Shown piece by piece: positions 32,873 through 41,343 of a DNA stretch of 64,000 nucleotides. The notes below the pieces were generated by a model, which was given only the letters and a program-made list of their open reading frames with translations, did not search any database and was not told where the DNA came from. Each line of letters starts with the position of its first letter. The stretch's first letter is position 1. A program made the position numbers and the translations under genes. The DNA is from Terriglobia bacterium. GTDB taxonomy: Bacteria; Acidobacteriota; Terriglobia; Acidiferrales; UBA7541. Where the stretch lies: contig JAIQGG010000001.1 of the NCBI GenBank assembly GCA_020072785.1, positions 62,001 to 126,000 of the forward strand. Direction: 5' to 3'.

Positions 32873-34216
32873 TCAGGAGAGTCCGGCGAGCTTGCCCAGA
32901 CCCTTCATCTTGCCGCGCGCGGCCAGGGCCCCGTACTGTTTCATCATCGTGCGCATCTGCAGGTACTGCTTGATGACCTGGTTGACGTCCTGCACCGACG
33001 TGCCGCTGCCGCGCGCGATGCGCTTGCGGCGCTTGCCGTCGAGCACGTTGTGGTCGCGGCGCTCCTGGTTGGTCATGGAATTGATGATGGCCTCGACCTG
33101 CTGGATGCGCTTCTCGTCCACCGCCGTGTTCTTGGGCAGGTTGGCCAGCGGGCCCATCTTCGGCAGCATGTCCATGAGCTGCTCAAGCGGGCCCATCTTG
33201 CGGATCTGCTTCAGCTGGTCGCGGAAATCCTCCAGCGTGAACTCGTTGTGGCGCATCTTGCGCTCGAGTTCCGCCGCGGCTTTCTTGTCCACGGTCTGCT
33301 CGGCGCGCTCGATCAGCGAGAGGATGTCGCCCATGCCCAGCACGCGGGAGACGATGCGCTCGGGATAAAAGCCCTCCAGCGCGTCGTACTTTTCCCCCAG
33401 CCCCACGAACTTCACCGGCGCCCCGGTCACCTTGCCGATGGAAAGCGCCGCCCCGCCGCGCGCGTCGCCGTCCAGCTTGGTCAGGATCACGCCCGTGAGG
33501 CCCAGCCGCTTGTGGAACTCCCCGGCGGAGCGTACCGCGTCCTGCCCGATCATGGAATCGGCGATAAACAGAATCTCGCTGGGGTTCAGCTCTTTCTTCA
33601 ACGTGCTCAGCTCGTTCATCAGCTCGTCGTCAATGTGCAGCCGCCCCGCCGTATCCACCAGGATCACGTCGCTCGCGGAGAGCTTGGCTTCCTTGATCGC
33701 CCCGCGCACGATCTCCAGCGGCTTGTCGGTCCCCGCGCCGGGCCACAGCGCCGTGCCCACGGCCTTGGCCACCTGCGCCAGTTGTTCCCGCGCCGCCGGA
33801 CGGTACACGTCGGTCGAAACCACGATGGGCCGGTGCCCGTTCTGCGTCAGCCATTTGGCCAGCTTGCCGGTGGTGGTGGTTTTGCCCGAGCCTTGCAGGC
33901 CCACGATCATCCACACCGAGGGCGGGCGCGAGGCGAAGAGCGGCTTGGCGTGCTTGCCCAGCAGCGCGGTCAGCTCGTCGCGCACGATCTTCAGCACCTG
34001 CTGGTCCGGGGAGAGTTGCAGCATCACTTCGCTGCCCAGCGCCTTGGCGCGGATGTTGGTGAGCAGCTCGTCGGCCACCGCCACGTTGACGTCGCCTTCG
34101 AGCAGCGCGTCGCGGATCTCCCCGAGCGCCGCGTCGATGTGCTCCTCGCTCAGCTTGCCCTGCCCGCGCAGGTTCTTGAACGTGCGCTGCAGCTTCTCTG
34201 TCAGGTTCTCAAACAT
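32873..34216 (-). CDS. ffh: Signal recognition particle protein Ffh
   Basis: This encodes 447 residues. The N domain (about 1-95), G domain (P-loop GLQGSGKT 106-113, DTAGRLHID, TKLDGDARGG) and methionine-rich M domain (about 320-440, MLPKMGPLANLP, SMTNQERRDH, KRIARGSGTS) are all present. It binds 4.5S RNA and signal sequences and docks with FtsY. Its 3' end is duplicated 1237 bases downstream. No ffs or ftsY gene is seen. Confidence 0.98.
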   Translation of the reverse strand: MFENLTEKLQRTFKNLRGQGKLSEEHIDAALGEIRDALLEGDVNVAVADELLTNIRAKALGSEVMLQLSPDQQVLKIVRDELTALLGKHAKPLFASRPPSVWMIVGLQGSGKTTTTGKLAKWLTQNGHRPIVVSTDVYRPAAREQLAQVAKAVGTALWPGAGTDKPLEIVRGAIKEAKLSASDVILVDTAGRLHIDDELMNELSTLKKELNPSEILFIADSMIGQDAVRSAGEFHKRLGLTGVILTKLDGDARGGAALSIGKVTGAPVKFVGLGEKYDALEGFYPERIVSRVLGMGDILSLIERAEQTVDKKAAAELERKMRHNEFTLEDFRDQLKQIRKMGPLEQLMDMLPKMGPLANLPKNTAVDEKRIQQVEAIINSMTNQERRDHNVLDGKRRKRIARGSGTSVQDVNQVIKQYLQMRTMMKQYGALAARGKMKGLGKLAGLS

Positions 34217-34263
34217 GGTTCGTGATCAGTGTCTCGTGTCTCGTGAAAACGATTTTTGTAGAT

Positions 34264-34281
34264 GCCGGGCTTTAGCCCGGC
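34264..34281. repeat. Short GC palindrome downstream-type element
   Basis: GCCGGGCT-TT-AGCCCGGC, preceded by TGTAGAT and followed by TCTTGTTTT. Related elements are at 30993-31012 and 25589-25606. Confidence 0.55.
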
Positions 34282-34339
34282 TCTTGTTTTCAATGCGTTG
34301 CCCGCCTGGAAACGGCCGCTACGCTTGTTCTGGCCCTTT
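34276..34339 (+). repeat. Dispersed intergenic repeat, copy 2
   Basis: Matches 1278-1344 (see that entry). It sits between ffh and the PH-domain gene. Confidence 0.55.
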
Positions 34340-34343
34340 GTAG

Positions 34344-34363
34344 CCGCCCTCTTTAGAGGGCGG
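34344..34363. repeat. Short GC palindrome
   Basis: CCGCCCTCT-TT-AGAGGGCGG, again preceded by TGTAG. Same class as the other TGTAG-led palindromes. Confidence 0.5.
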
Positions 34364-34591
34364 GCCTATTGCCTCTACAGCGCAAGCCCCGCACCCTGAA
34401 AACCACCGCCACAGCAGGCGATTCTACAAACTCCCCACTCTTCATTGTAGAGGCCGCTGGAACAGCGGTCAAACGCCCGCAAAGAGCGATCAACGCATCG
34501 CAACAATTGCAATGAAGGCTGCCTTTCCTCCTGTCCCCCTGGCGCCGCCGCCTCGCGGTACAATGCCGCCTGCCGCTCACAGGAGGACACC

Positions 34592-35062
34592 GTGTCCGAA
34601 ATGATCATTTGCCCGACCATGAAATTCATCTACGCCGGCTACGCGGTCGTGCTTCTGCTCGTAGCGGCTGCGGTCGCCGCCATGCTCCGCATGCCATGGC
34701 CGTCCTGGATTCCCTCGCCCTGGCAACCTTGGCTGCCCTGGTTGCCCGCGCTCCTTCTGCTCTGGCCGCTGAAACGCCATCTCCAAAACCGCCTGACTAA
34801 AATGACCATCCTCGAGGACCGGCTGCGCTACGAAACGGGCTTCCTGAGCAAGACCACGCGCACCATCCTGATCTCCCGCGTGCAGGATCTCACGGTGCAT
34901 CAGCGCGTCGGCCAAAGAATGTTCGGCGTGGGCGATCTTTCCATCGAGACAGCGGGGGAGGCCAGCAGGCTGACCATTCCCGAAATCGACCGCCCGCAGG
35001 AAATCGCGGACCGCATCAATAAACTCTCGCGGAGCGCACCTCCAAAAGAGCCACTCACGTAA
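34592..35062 (+). CDS. Membrane protein with bacterial PH domain
   Basis: This encodes 156 residues from GTG 34592, with AGGAGG five bases upstream. Two membrane helices (about 10-32 and 44-60, rich in Pro/Trp) precede a bPH2-type domain (TILEDRLRYETGFLSKTTRTILISRVQDL) ending in a helix (RPQEIADRINKL). The pattern is that of YdbS/YdbT-like DUF304 proteins. The domain probably lies on the cytoplasmic face. The function is unknown. Confidence 0.8.
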   Translation: MSEMIICPTMKFIYAGYAVVLLLVAAAVAAMLRMPWPSWIPSPWQPWLPWLPALLLLWPLKRHLQNRLTKMTILEDRLRYETGFLSKTTRTILISRVQDLTVHQRVGQRMFGVGDLSIETAGEASRLTIPEIDRPQEIADRINKLSRSAPPKEPLT

Positions 35063-35139
35063 GAGCAACGAAGCTGGACAGCCGAGTGGCCGATCACACG
35101 GCCCATTACCGTTTCCCGTGCAGTGCCGGCAATCTGGTG

Positions 35140-35442
35140 CTAGGAGCGTGGCGCCGTACGGCTCCGGCGATGCTTGCGCGTCGAGGCTTTCGCTCTGGGA
35201 TGCTTCGCTTTCAGCTTCTTAATCTCGTTCTTCAGCGCATCGTTCTCTTTGGTCAGGGCCGCGCCGGAAGCGGTCGCCGCTTCGAGACGGCTCCCCAACT
35301 GGCCATTTTCTTTCTGCAGTTCCGCCACCTGGGCCTTCAATTGTTCGTTCTCTTGCAGCGTTTTTGTGTCCTTGCAGGCCGCTAGAGACAAACTTAGTGC
35401 CACTGCCATCACAAATCCCGCGAGATAGTTTTTGCGCATCAT
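35140..35442 (-). CDS. Coiled-coil lipoprotein
   Basis: This encodes 100 residues from ATG 35442 or 35439 (AAGGA upstream); a longer open frame to 35622 lacks support. The lipobox LAAC gives a lipoprotein. After it, a heptad-repeat coiled coil (LQENEQLKAQVAELQKENGQ, then ENDALKNEIKKLKAK) leads to a basic tail (KASTRKHRRSRTAPRS). The layout is like Lpp or other small periplasmic coiled-coil lipoproteins. The Arg/Lys-rich tail could contact peptidoglycan or nucleic acid. Confidence 0.75.
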   Translation of the reverse strand: MMRKNYLAGFVMAVALSLSLAACKDTKTLQENEQLKAQVAELQKENGQLGSRLEAATASGAALTKENDALKNEIKKLKAKHPRAKASTRKHRRSRTAPRS

Positions 35443-35684
35443 CCTTTTTCCTTTATGAGCATTTGCACTGCAACCGGAACATCCGGTAACGGGTGAGGGG
35501 GAAACGCCGCTAGCAGCTCCGCCAGCGTAATGGAGTTTCTTGGACGGCGCAAGCCGGAACCTCCGTTCGCACCGCTGCCCCGCCTTCGTCTGTCCTCCGC
35601 TTTTTCTTTTTGACGGCGACAAACGTTAAGCGCTTCGCGATCACGCATACAGAGGAAGAGATTGCATGGACAAAACGAAGCCGC

Positions 35685-38600
35685 TCAGAAGATGAGCTTT
35701 ACGCCGATCTGCGCCGCGAAGGGGATGCCCACGGTGGTGCCCGGGCCGAAGAAATCGCCCAGCGCCCCGGCGGGCACACGCAGTTGGCTGAGGCTGGTGA
35801 TGGGCTGCGTCTGCGTGCACGCCGGGCCGTCCAGGCAGAAGGCCGTGGCGTTGGCAAGATCGTTTACGGGAACGGGCAGGGCGGCCAGGTCCCCGACGTA
35901 GTTGTTGCCGGGATTCGCGCGGTTGAACAGGTTGAAGAACTCCGCGAACGGGCGCAGCGTGACGCGCTCGCCCAGCGCGATATTGCGGCTCACCCGCAGG
36001 TCCACCTGCGCGAAGGGCGTGCCGCGGAACTGGTCGAGCGTGGTCTGCACCCCGTTGACCACCGCGCGGTCGTTGCCGTCCGTGCCGTCCCCGTTGATAT
36101 CCACGGGGGTGCCGAGCGTGAACGGCCGCGCGCTCTCGAACTGCGACAGCGTGGACAGCTCGAATTTCCCGGGAAGCTGCAGCACCCCGGCCAGCACGAA
36201 GCGATGGCGGATGTCTTCGCCGGAAGGCCCGTGGTCGCCGGGGCCAAACGGATTGCGCACGTCGGAGACGCCATTGACGTAATCGAAAAGCTCGCCGACG
36301 ACCGCGCCCCAGGTGGTGGCTTTGCCCAGGACGTAATTCGCTGTCAGCTCGAAACGCTGCGCGAAGCGGTGCTGCATCTGAATCGCCAGGCCGTCGTAAC
36401 GCGAGCGGTTGTCGGTGCGGAAAACAGAAAGGCTCGGCGCGGCCCCCGGCAGCGTCGCTCCGGAAACGTATTCGTAGCGCCGGTACTGGTGCACGCCTTG
36501 CTGGTGCTCGTAGGTGACGTTCAGCCGCCAGTTCTTCCCGAAGTCGTGCTCCACGCCGGCGCTGGCCTCCAGCGCATACGGCGTGTGGTAGTTCGGGGCG
36601 ATCAGTGCGCCCTGGTCGCCCGGGCCCAGCGGCGTCGCGGCGTTGCCATTGTTCACCGCGGTGAAAGCGTCCACCCAGCCGTTCTGTGTCAGGTCGTTGA
36701 AGTACAGGCCCACACCGGCGCGCAGCACCGTCGTCGCCGAGCCGCCTGGCGCGTAGGCCAGGCCCAGGCGCGGCGCAAAGGCCTTGCGGTAGTCATGCGG
36801 CGTGCCGGGCTGTATGCCCAGAACGCCTCCGAGGCCCAGCGCATTTGCGGCGATCACCGCGGAATTCTGCGATTGTTCGCGCCCGGAGGCCCGGAAAAGC
36901 CCGAACGTGGTGTCGTAGCGCAGCCCGGCGTTGATCGTGAACGAGGGCCGCACGCGCCAGGAATCCTCGGCATAGAAGCCCAGCCGCCGCACGCTCTGCG
37001 CGAACGTGCCATCGCCGCCGGGAAAATAGCTGGCGTTGGGGCAGGTGCTGGCCACTGGATCGCAGGCGAAGATGGCCGCGAGCGCGGCGGGATCGGCAAG
37101 ATAGAACGTGGGATTGAAATCGAAGCTGTAGAGCCGCTCGGCGTCGCTGGCCAGCGCCCCGCGCAGGACCGGCTCGTGAATGAAATTCACGCCGAAGCGC
37201 GCGGCGTGGCTTCCCGCGGAGCGCGTCACGTCGTAGCGGAACTGGTACTTCTGCTGGTCGCGGGCCACGGGAAACGCGGTGATCTCCGTGGCGAACTGGT
37301 TGTCGCCGAAAGTCTCGAAGCCGGAGGTGGTGTGAAAGTTGGCGCTGAAGGGAAACGCCAGCGCCAGGCCGAGGTGCGAGTTGCGCTGCTTGGTGTGGTG
37401 CATCCCGCTGGCCTGCAGCGTGAGCACGCCGAGCCACGCCGGCGTGAACTGCCACTGGTTGCTGAGCAGCACGCTGTAGTAGTTCGACTGCGTGGTGGCG
37501 CCGGTCGAGGGCAGCGCGGCCTGCTGCACCAGATCGTTCTCCGTGTGATTGCGGTCCAGCGCGCCGCGCAGAAACCATTGCGAGCGCGCGGACTGCGTCC
37601 AATCCAGCCGCCCGGAGAAAAGCGTGTCGCGGAAGGGCACGGGCACCGCAGCCGGCACGGTGATGGACGGCACGCCGGGAATCAAGCCGCCGGCCGCGAG
37701 CTGCGCCAGCGCGTCCAACTGGGTGCGGCTCGTGGCGCTGTAGGCCACGCTGGCGTCCTCGTTCACATACTCGAACGAAGCGAAGAACCATAGCTTCTCG
37801 CGGACCAGTGGCCCGCCCAGCGTGCCCACGCCGTTCTGCCGCGAGAACGGCTGCTTGGGGTCGGGTTCCGGATTGTCCAGCGCATTGCGCGCGTTGAGCG
37901 CGTCGCCACGGTAAAAATACGCGGCGCTGCCGTGCCAATCGTCGCTGCCGCGCCGCGTCGAGAGGATCACGCTGCCGCCGTTGGTGCGCGAGGTGTCCGC
38001 CCCGAACTGCGCCGTGCGCACCACGAACTCCTGCATGGCCTCCGGTGAATAGTTCTGCAGGAATCCGCCGATGTAGTCGTCGTTGTTGTCGCCGCCGTCC
38101 ACGGAGAGGTCCACGTTCAGGCCGGAGCTGCCGCCGAAGGAGACGGCGGTGATGCGCGCCTTGGTGGGATCGGAAGGCTCGACCGGAGCGGTGAAGGGCG
38201 AGAGCAGGGCGATATTGGCGAAGCTGCGTGCGAAGAGCGGAAGTTCGTCGAGATCCGCTGCGGTGATGATGGTTTTCTGCGCGCTGCTGGTGGTCTCCAG
38301 TGGCTGGCTGGCCAGCGAGGGGCCGCGGTCGCGCACCAGCACCGTTGCACTCACGGCTTGCGGAACGAGCGTCACGCCCAGCGTCGGCTGCGCCCCCACA
38401 CCGACCACGGCGTCCGTCGTACGCAGCGCAAAGCCGTCCGCTTCTACCGACAGCCGGTAGGTTCCCGGTGGCAGCGCCGCGAAACGGAACTCGCCGCGGC
38501 TGTCCGTGCGGGCGCGCCGCGCGAAACCCGCGCCTGGCTGCGCCAGCGTGAGCCGCGCACCGGCGATGCTCCCGCCGCTGGCGTCCTGTACCACGACCAG

Positions 38601-38702
38601 CAAGGCGCCGCGCGGCTCCTGCGCGCAGGCCCGCTCGGCAACGCTCAAGCTGAGGAGCGCGCACAGAAAAAAAAGACCGCATTGGAAAAGAGAAGACCGC
38701 AT
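35685..38702 (-). CDS. TonB-dependent receptor with carboxypeptidase-regulatory domain
   Basis: This encodes 1005 residues with a signal peptide (LFFLCALLSLSVAERACAQ). A CarboxypepD_reg domain (about 30-110, GALLVVVQDASGGSIAGARL) is followed by a plug (DNNDDYIGGFLQNYSPEAMQ) and a long barrel with repeated aromatic strand ends; the C-terminal strand ends KLIF. It has the same design as the receptor at 1567-4695 but is divergent in sequence. The cargo is unknown. No neighbouring polysaccharide or metal genes help. Confidence 0.92.
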   Translation of the reverse strand: MRSSLFQCGLFFLCALLSLSVAERACAQEPRGALLVVVQDASGGSIAGARLTLAQPGAGFARRARTDSRGEFRFAALPPGTYRLSVEADGFALRTTDAVVGVGAQPTLGVTLVPQAVSATVLVRDRGPSLASQPLETTSSAQKTIITAADLDELPLFARSFANIALLSPFTAPVEPSDPTKARITAVSFGGSSGLNVDLSVDGGDNNDDYIGGFLQNYSPEAMQEFVVRTAQFGADTSRTNGGSVILSTRRGSDDWHGSAAYFYRGDALNARNALDNPEPDPKQPFSRQNGVGTLGGPLVREKLWFFASFEYVNEDASVAYSATSRTQLDALAQLAAGGLIPGVPSITVPAAVPVPFRDTLFSGRLDWTQSARSQWFLRGALDRNHTENDLVQQAALPSTGATTQSNYYSVLLSNQWQFTPAWLGVLTLQASGMHHTKQRNSHLGLALAFPFSANFHTTSGFETFGDNQFATEITAFPVARDQQKYQFRYDVTRSAGSHAARFGVNFIHEPVLRGALASDAERLYSFDFNPTFYLADPAALAAIFACDPVASTCPNASYFPGGDGTFAQSVRRLGFYAEDSWRVRPSFTINAGLRYDTTFGLFRASGREQSQNSAVIAANALGLGGVLGIQPGTPHDYRKAFAPRLGLAYAPGGSATTVLRAGVGLYFNDLTQNGWVDAFTAVNNGNAATPLGPGDQGALIAPNYHTPYALEASAGVEHDFGKNWRLNVTYEHQQGVHQYRRYEYVSGATLPGAAPSLSVFRTDNRSRYDGLAIQMQHRFAQRFELTANYVLGKATTWGAVVGELFDYVNGVSDVRNPFGPGDHGPSGEDIRHRFVLAGVLQLPGKFELSTLSQFESARPFTLGTPVDINGDGTDGNDRAVVNGVQTTLDQFRGTPFAQVDLRVSRNIALGERVTLRPFAEFFNLFNRANPGNNYVGDLAALPVPVNDLANATAFCLDGPACTQTQPITSLSQLRVPAGALGDFFGPGTTVGIPFAAQIGVKLIF

Positions 38703-38846
38703 GGAAAGAAACCCTCACCCCGCCCGAGGCGTGCCCTGCTTTTATGACGTTATAACACGCCACACGGGTTTCACGCCGCGGCCAGGAGAAAAGACTCCGT
38801 GCCGGCCTCTTTCCGTCACATGGACTTCTTCCTGCGGTTCTTGGCG

Positions 38847-39701
38847 TCAGCTCTTGGGCGCCCAGGCGGAAGCGATCAACTCCGGTGAAAAGCCCTGCGG
38901 CACTTGCTTGAAGCAGGCGTAGCGGTACAGCGCGGCATTGTAGATGCCCTGCACGGCCGAACTCATCACCGCCAGCGCCAGGAAGTATAGGATCATCACC
39001 GCGAGGCCGATGAACATGCCGTAAGCGCCGCCGAGCATCATCGCGGCGATCCAGAAAGCGAACCCCGGCAGCGCCAGCACGAAAAAGACCAGGCCGATGC
39101 TGAGCCCGCCGACAACCTTCTCGCCCCAGGTGTCGCGGAAGAGTTTCGCGGAGCGCTTGACCGCCTGGATGGGCGTCAGGTCCTCGAAGGCCAGCACGGG
39201 GATGACGAAATAGCAGGCCAGCGCCCAGGCCACGCCGACGAAGCGGACGATGATGCGCCCGAGCAGCCCCATGCGCTCTTCCAGGTTGCGCAGAATAATG
39301 CCCACGGTGGCGGCCACCAGCGCCCACTGCAGGATCGTGAACTTGCGCGCCCAGGCCAGCGCGATGCCGTCGCGGAACGTCCACTGGCCGCCCATCAGGC
39401 GGCTGTTGGCCACGCCCACCAGGGCCACGTTGAAAAACACGATCACAAAGTAGTTCACAACGTACAGCGCGAACATCCCCAGCACAAAAATCGGCGACTG
39501 GCTGGGATTCCATTTTTCGCCGGAGGCCGCCGCCGCGCTTATCGACGGAAGCAGCAGCAGGGTCCCGCTGCCGGCGATGACCCCGGTGACCACCAGACAC
39601 GACAACGCGGACAGGATGGGGAAGAGCATCAATTCTTTATCGGCCCGGAGAAGCGCGAAACTCTGCTTCACCAGAGCCCAACTGCGCGAGAACTTGCCCA
39701 T
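38847..39701 (-). CDS. Multi-pass membrane protein, DUF6159-like
   Basis: This encodes 284 residues from ATG 39701 with AGAGGA upstream. An extension to 39893 is only a translation of the TGACCGCGAAGCGGTCA repeats and is rejected. About six membrane helices follow an N-terminal FSRSWALVKQSFALLRADKELMLFPILS, which resembles DUF6159 proteins. There are no catalytic motifs. The gene is monocistronic and divergent from the aminotransferase gene. Confidence 0.8.
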   Translation of the reverse strand: MGKFSRSWALVKQSFALLRADKELMLFPILSALSCLVVTGVIAGSGTLLLLPSISAAAASGEKWNPSQSPIFVLGMFALYVVNYFVIVFFNVALVGVANSRLMGGQWTFRDGIALAWARKFTILQWALVAATVGIILRNLEERMGLLGRIIVRFVGVAWALACYFVIPVLAFEDLTPIQAVKRSAKLFRDTWGEKVVGGLSIGLVFFVLALPGFAFWIAAMMLGGAYGMFIGLAVMILYFLALAVMSSAVQGIYNAALYRYACFKQVPQGFSPELIASAWAPKS

Positions 39702-39718
39702 GGCATCCTCTCTTTCCG

Positions 39719-39789
39719 TGACCGCGAAGCGGCCAGCTTCCCGTGTGACCGCGAAGCGGTCAACTTCCGGCGTGACCTCTAAGCGGTCA
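39719..39789. repeat. Three tandem TGACCGCGAAGCGGTCA palindromes
   Basis: Copies at 39719-39735 (one mismatch), 39746-39762 (perfect) and 39773-39789 (central CTCTAAG variant) are spaced 27 bases apart. They lie just upstream of the membrane protein gene. Confidence 0.85.
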
Positions 39790-39990
39790 ACCTGCGCGGT
39801 TGGTCGCGCCTGATTCGAGACGCTGGTTCCAGCCTGCCGAACCCCCGCCAGTCCGTCCATAGTACTCGCTGGGGTATGACACTCAACAGGCAACTATTGC
39901 GGCCAACAGCTCGCCCGCAGACGTATGTTGTTCCGGGGAAGGGGGTCGAGTAGAATCCGCGCCATCTACCCGGCAGCACCGGAGGCCGCC

Positions 39991-41280
39991 ATGTTCGATC
40001 GCCGCAACTTCCTCGCTTCCCTCGCCGGCTTTGCCGGAGCCCTCACGCTTCCCCAGCGCCTGCTCGCGGATCTCGCGCAGGCTCCTGGGAAACTGCCCGA
40101 TGCGGCGCTCTACGAAGCGAACGAAGAGGCTTACTGGACGGAGTTGCGCAAACAGTTCCTGATTCCCGAGGACGAGGTCTATCTGAACAACGGAACGGTG
40201 GGCTCTTCTCCCGCGCCGGTGCTGCGCGCCATCTTCGACGGTTACAACGACACGGAAAAAATGGCGCAGAGCGATCCCGAGGACTACCCCATCTGGGGCT
40301 ACGCCGCGTGGAACGAGTTCCGCGATCCGCTGGCCGCCTTTCTCGGCTGTACACGCGACGAAATCGCCATCCTGCGCAACGCCACTGAAGCCAACAGCTA
40401 CATCGCCAACGGCCTGGACCTGCAGCCCGGCGACGAAGTGCTGATGACCGACCAGGAGCATCCCGGAGGCGAGGGACCGTGGCAACTGCGCGCCAAGCGC
40501 TACGGCATCGTGGTGAAGAAGGTGACCCTGCCGAGGCCCGTGCCCAACGCCGCGGCGGTACTCACTCTTTTCAGCGACGCCATCACCCCGCGCACCCGCG
40601 TGCTCTTCTTCAGCCACATCACCACGGTGACCGGCGTGGTGCTGCCCGCGCGCGAGCTTTGCGCCCTGGCGCGCTCCAAGGGCATCCTCTCCGCGGTGGA
40701 CGGCGCGCACGTCACCGGGATGATGCGGGTGAATCTGCACGAGCTGGGCTGCGACATGTACACCTCCAGCCCACACAAATGGCTGCAAGCGCCGAAGGGC
40801 ACCGGCTTCCTGTATGTGCGCGACGAAGTGATCGACCGCGTGTGGAACACCATCGTCACCGAAGGCTGGAACGAGCCGAAACTGCGCGCCGAGCGCTTCC
40901 AGCGCATCGGCAGCTCCAATGTTCCCGTGCTGTGGGGGCTGCGCGCGGCGATTCAACTGGCGAATCAGATCGGCCTGGAGCGCATCGAGCGCCGCCACCG
41001 CCAGATGGCCGACTACATCCTCAAAGAGATGTTGGCGCGCGGCGCGGAATCCTGGACCTCGCCCGATCCCGCGCTGCGCTGCGCCATCGCCACTGTCAAC
41101 GCGCCGCAGATCCAGACCATGGAAGTCGAGACTTGGCTGTGGAAGAACAAGAAGATTCGCATCCGCGGCGGCGCACCTTCCAAGATCCGCCTCTCCACGC
41201 CCTACTACCTGCTGCGCAAGGATGTGGACCGCTTCCTCGCGGCCTTCGACGAGTACCGCCGGCTGAAACATCCGGCCTGA
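39991..41280 (+). CDS. Tat-exported aminotransferase class V protein
   Basis: This encodes 429 residues from ATG 39991, GGAGG upstream. It opens with a Tat-like signal (FDRRNFLASLAGFAGALTL). A fold-type I PLP domain follows: NNGTVGSSP, LRNATEANSYIANGLDL, DGAHVTGM, and the PLP lysine in SSPHKWLQAPKG. It resembles isopenicillin-N-epimerase-like class V aminotransferases. Export of a PLP enzyme through Tat, already folded, is consistent. The substrate is unknown. Confidence 0.85.
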   Translation: MFDRRNFLASLAGFAGALTLPQRLLADLAQAPGKLPDAALYEANEEAYWTELRKQFLIPEDEVYLNNGTVGSSPAPVLRAIFDGYNDTEKMAQSDPEDYPIWGYAAWNEFRDPLAAFLGCTRDEIAILRNATEANSYIANGLDLQPGDEVLMTDQEHPGGEGPWQLRAKRYGIVVKKVTLPRPVPNAAAVLTLFSDAITPRTRVLFFSHITTVTGVVLPARELCALARSKGILSAVDGAHVTGMMRVNLHELGCDMYTSSPHKWLQAPKGTGFLYVRDEVIDRVWNTIVTEGWNEPKLRAERFQRIGSSNVPVLWGLRAAIQLANQIGLERIERRHRQMADYILKEMLARGAESWTSPDPALRCAIATVNAPQIQTMEVETWLWKNKKIRIRGGAPSKIRLSTPYYLLRKDVDRFLAAFDEYRRLKHPA

Positions 41281-41343
41281 AGGCGCCGCGGGGGCAGCCA
41301 ACCGCTTTCCCGGTAGTGGGTCCGTTTCCGATTAGCGCTGCCG

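Noticed and set aside
36793-39600. A 935-residue open frame over the second TonB receptor
   Set aside because: Same strand, different frame; Arg/Ala/Gly-rich translation without motifs, while the receptor frame has a signal peptide and barrel.
39719-39893. A longer N-terminus of the DUF6159-like protein reading DRFAVTREAGRFAVT
   Set aside because: The repeated residues are a translation of the palindromic DNA repeats; ATG 39701 has its own ribosome-binding site.
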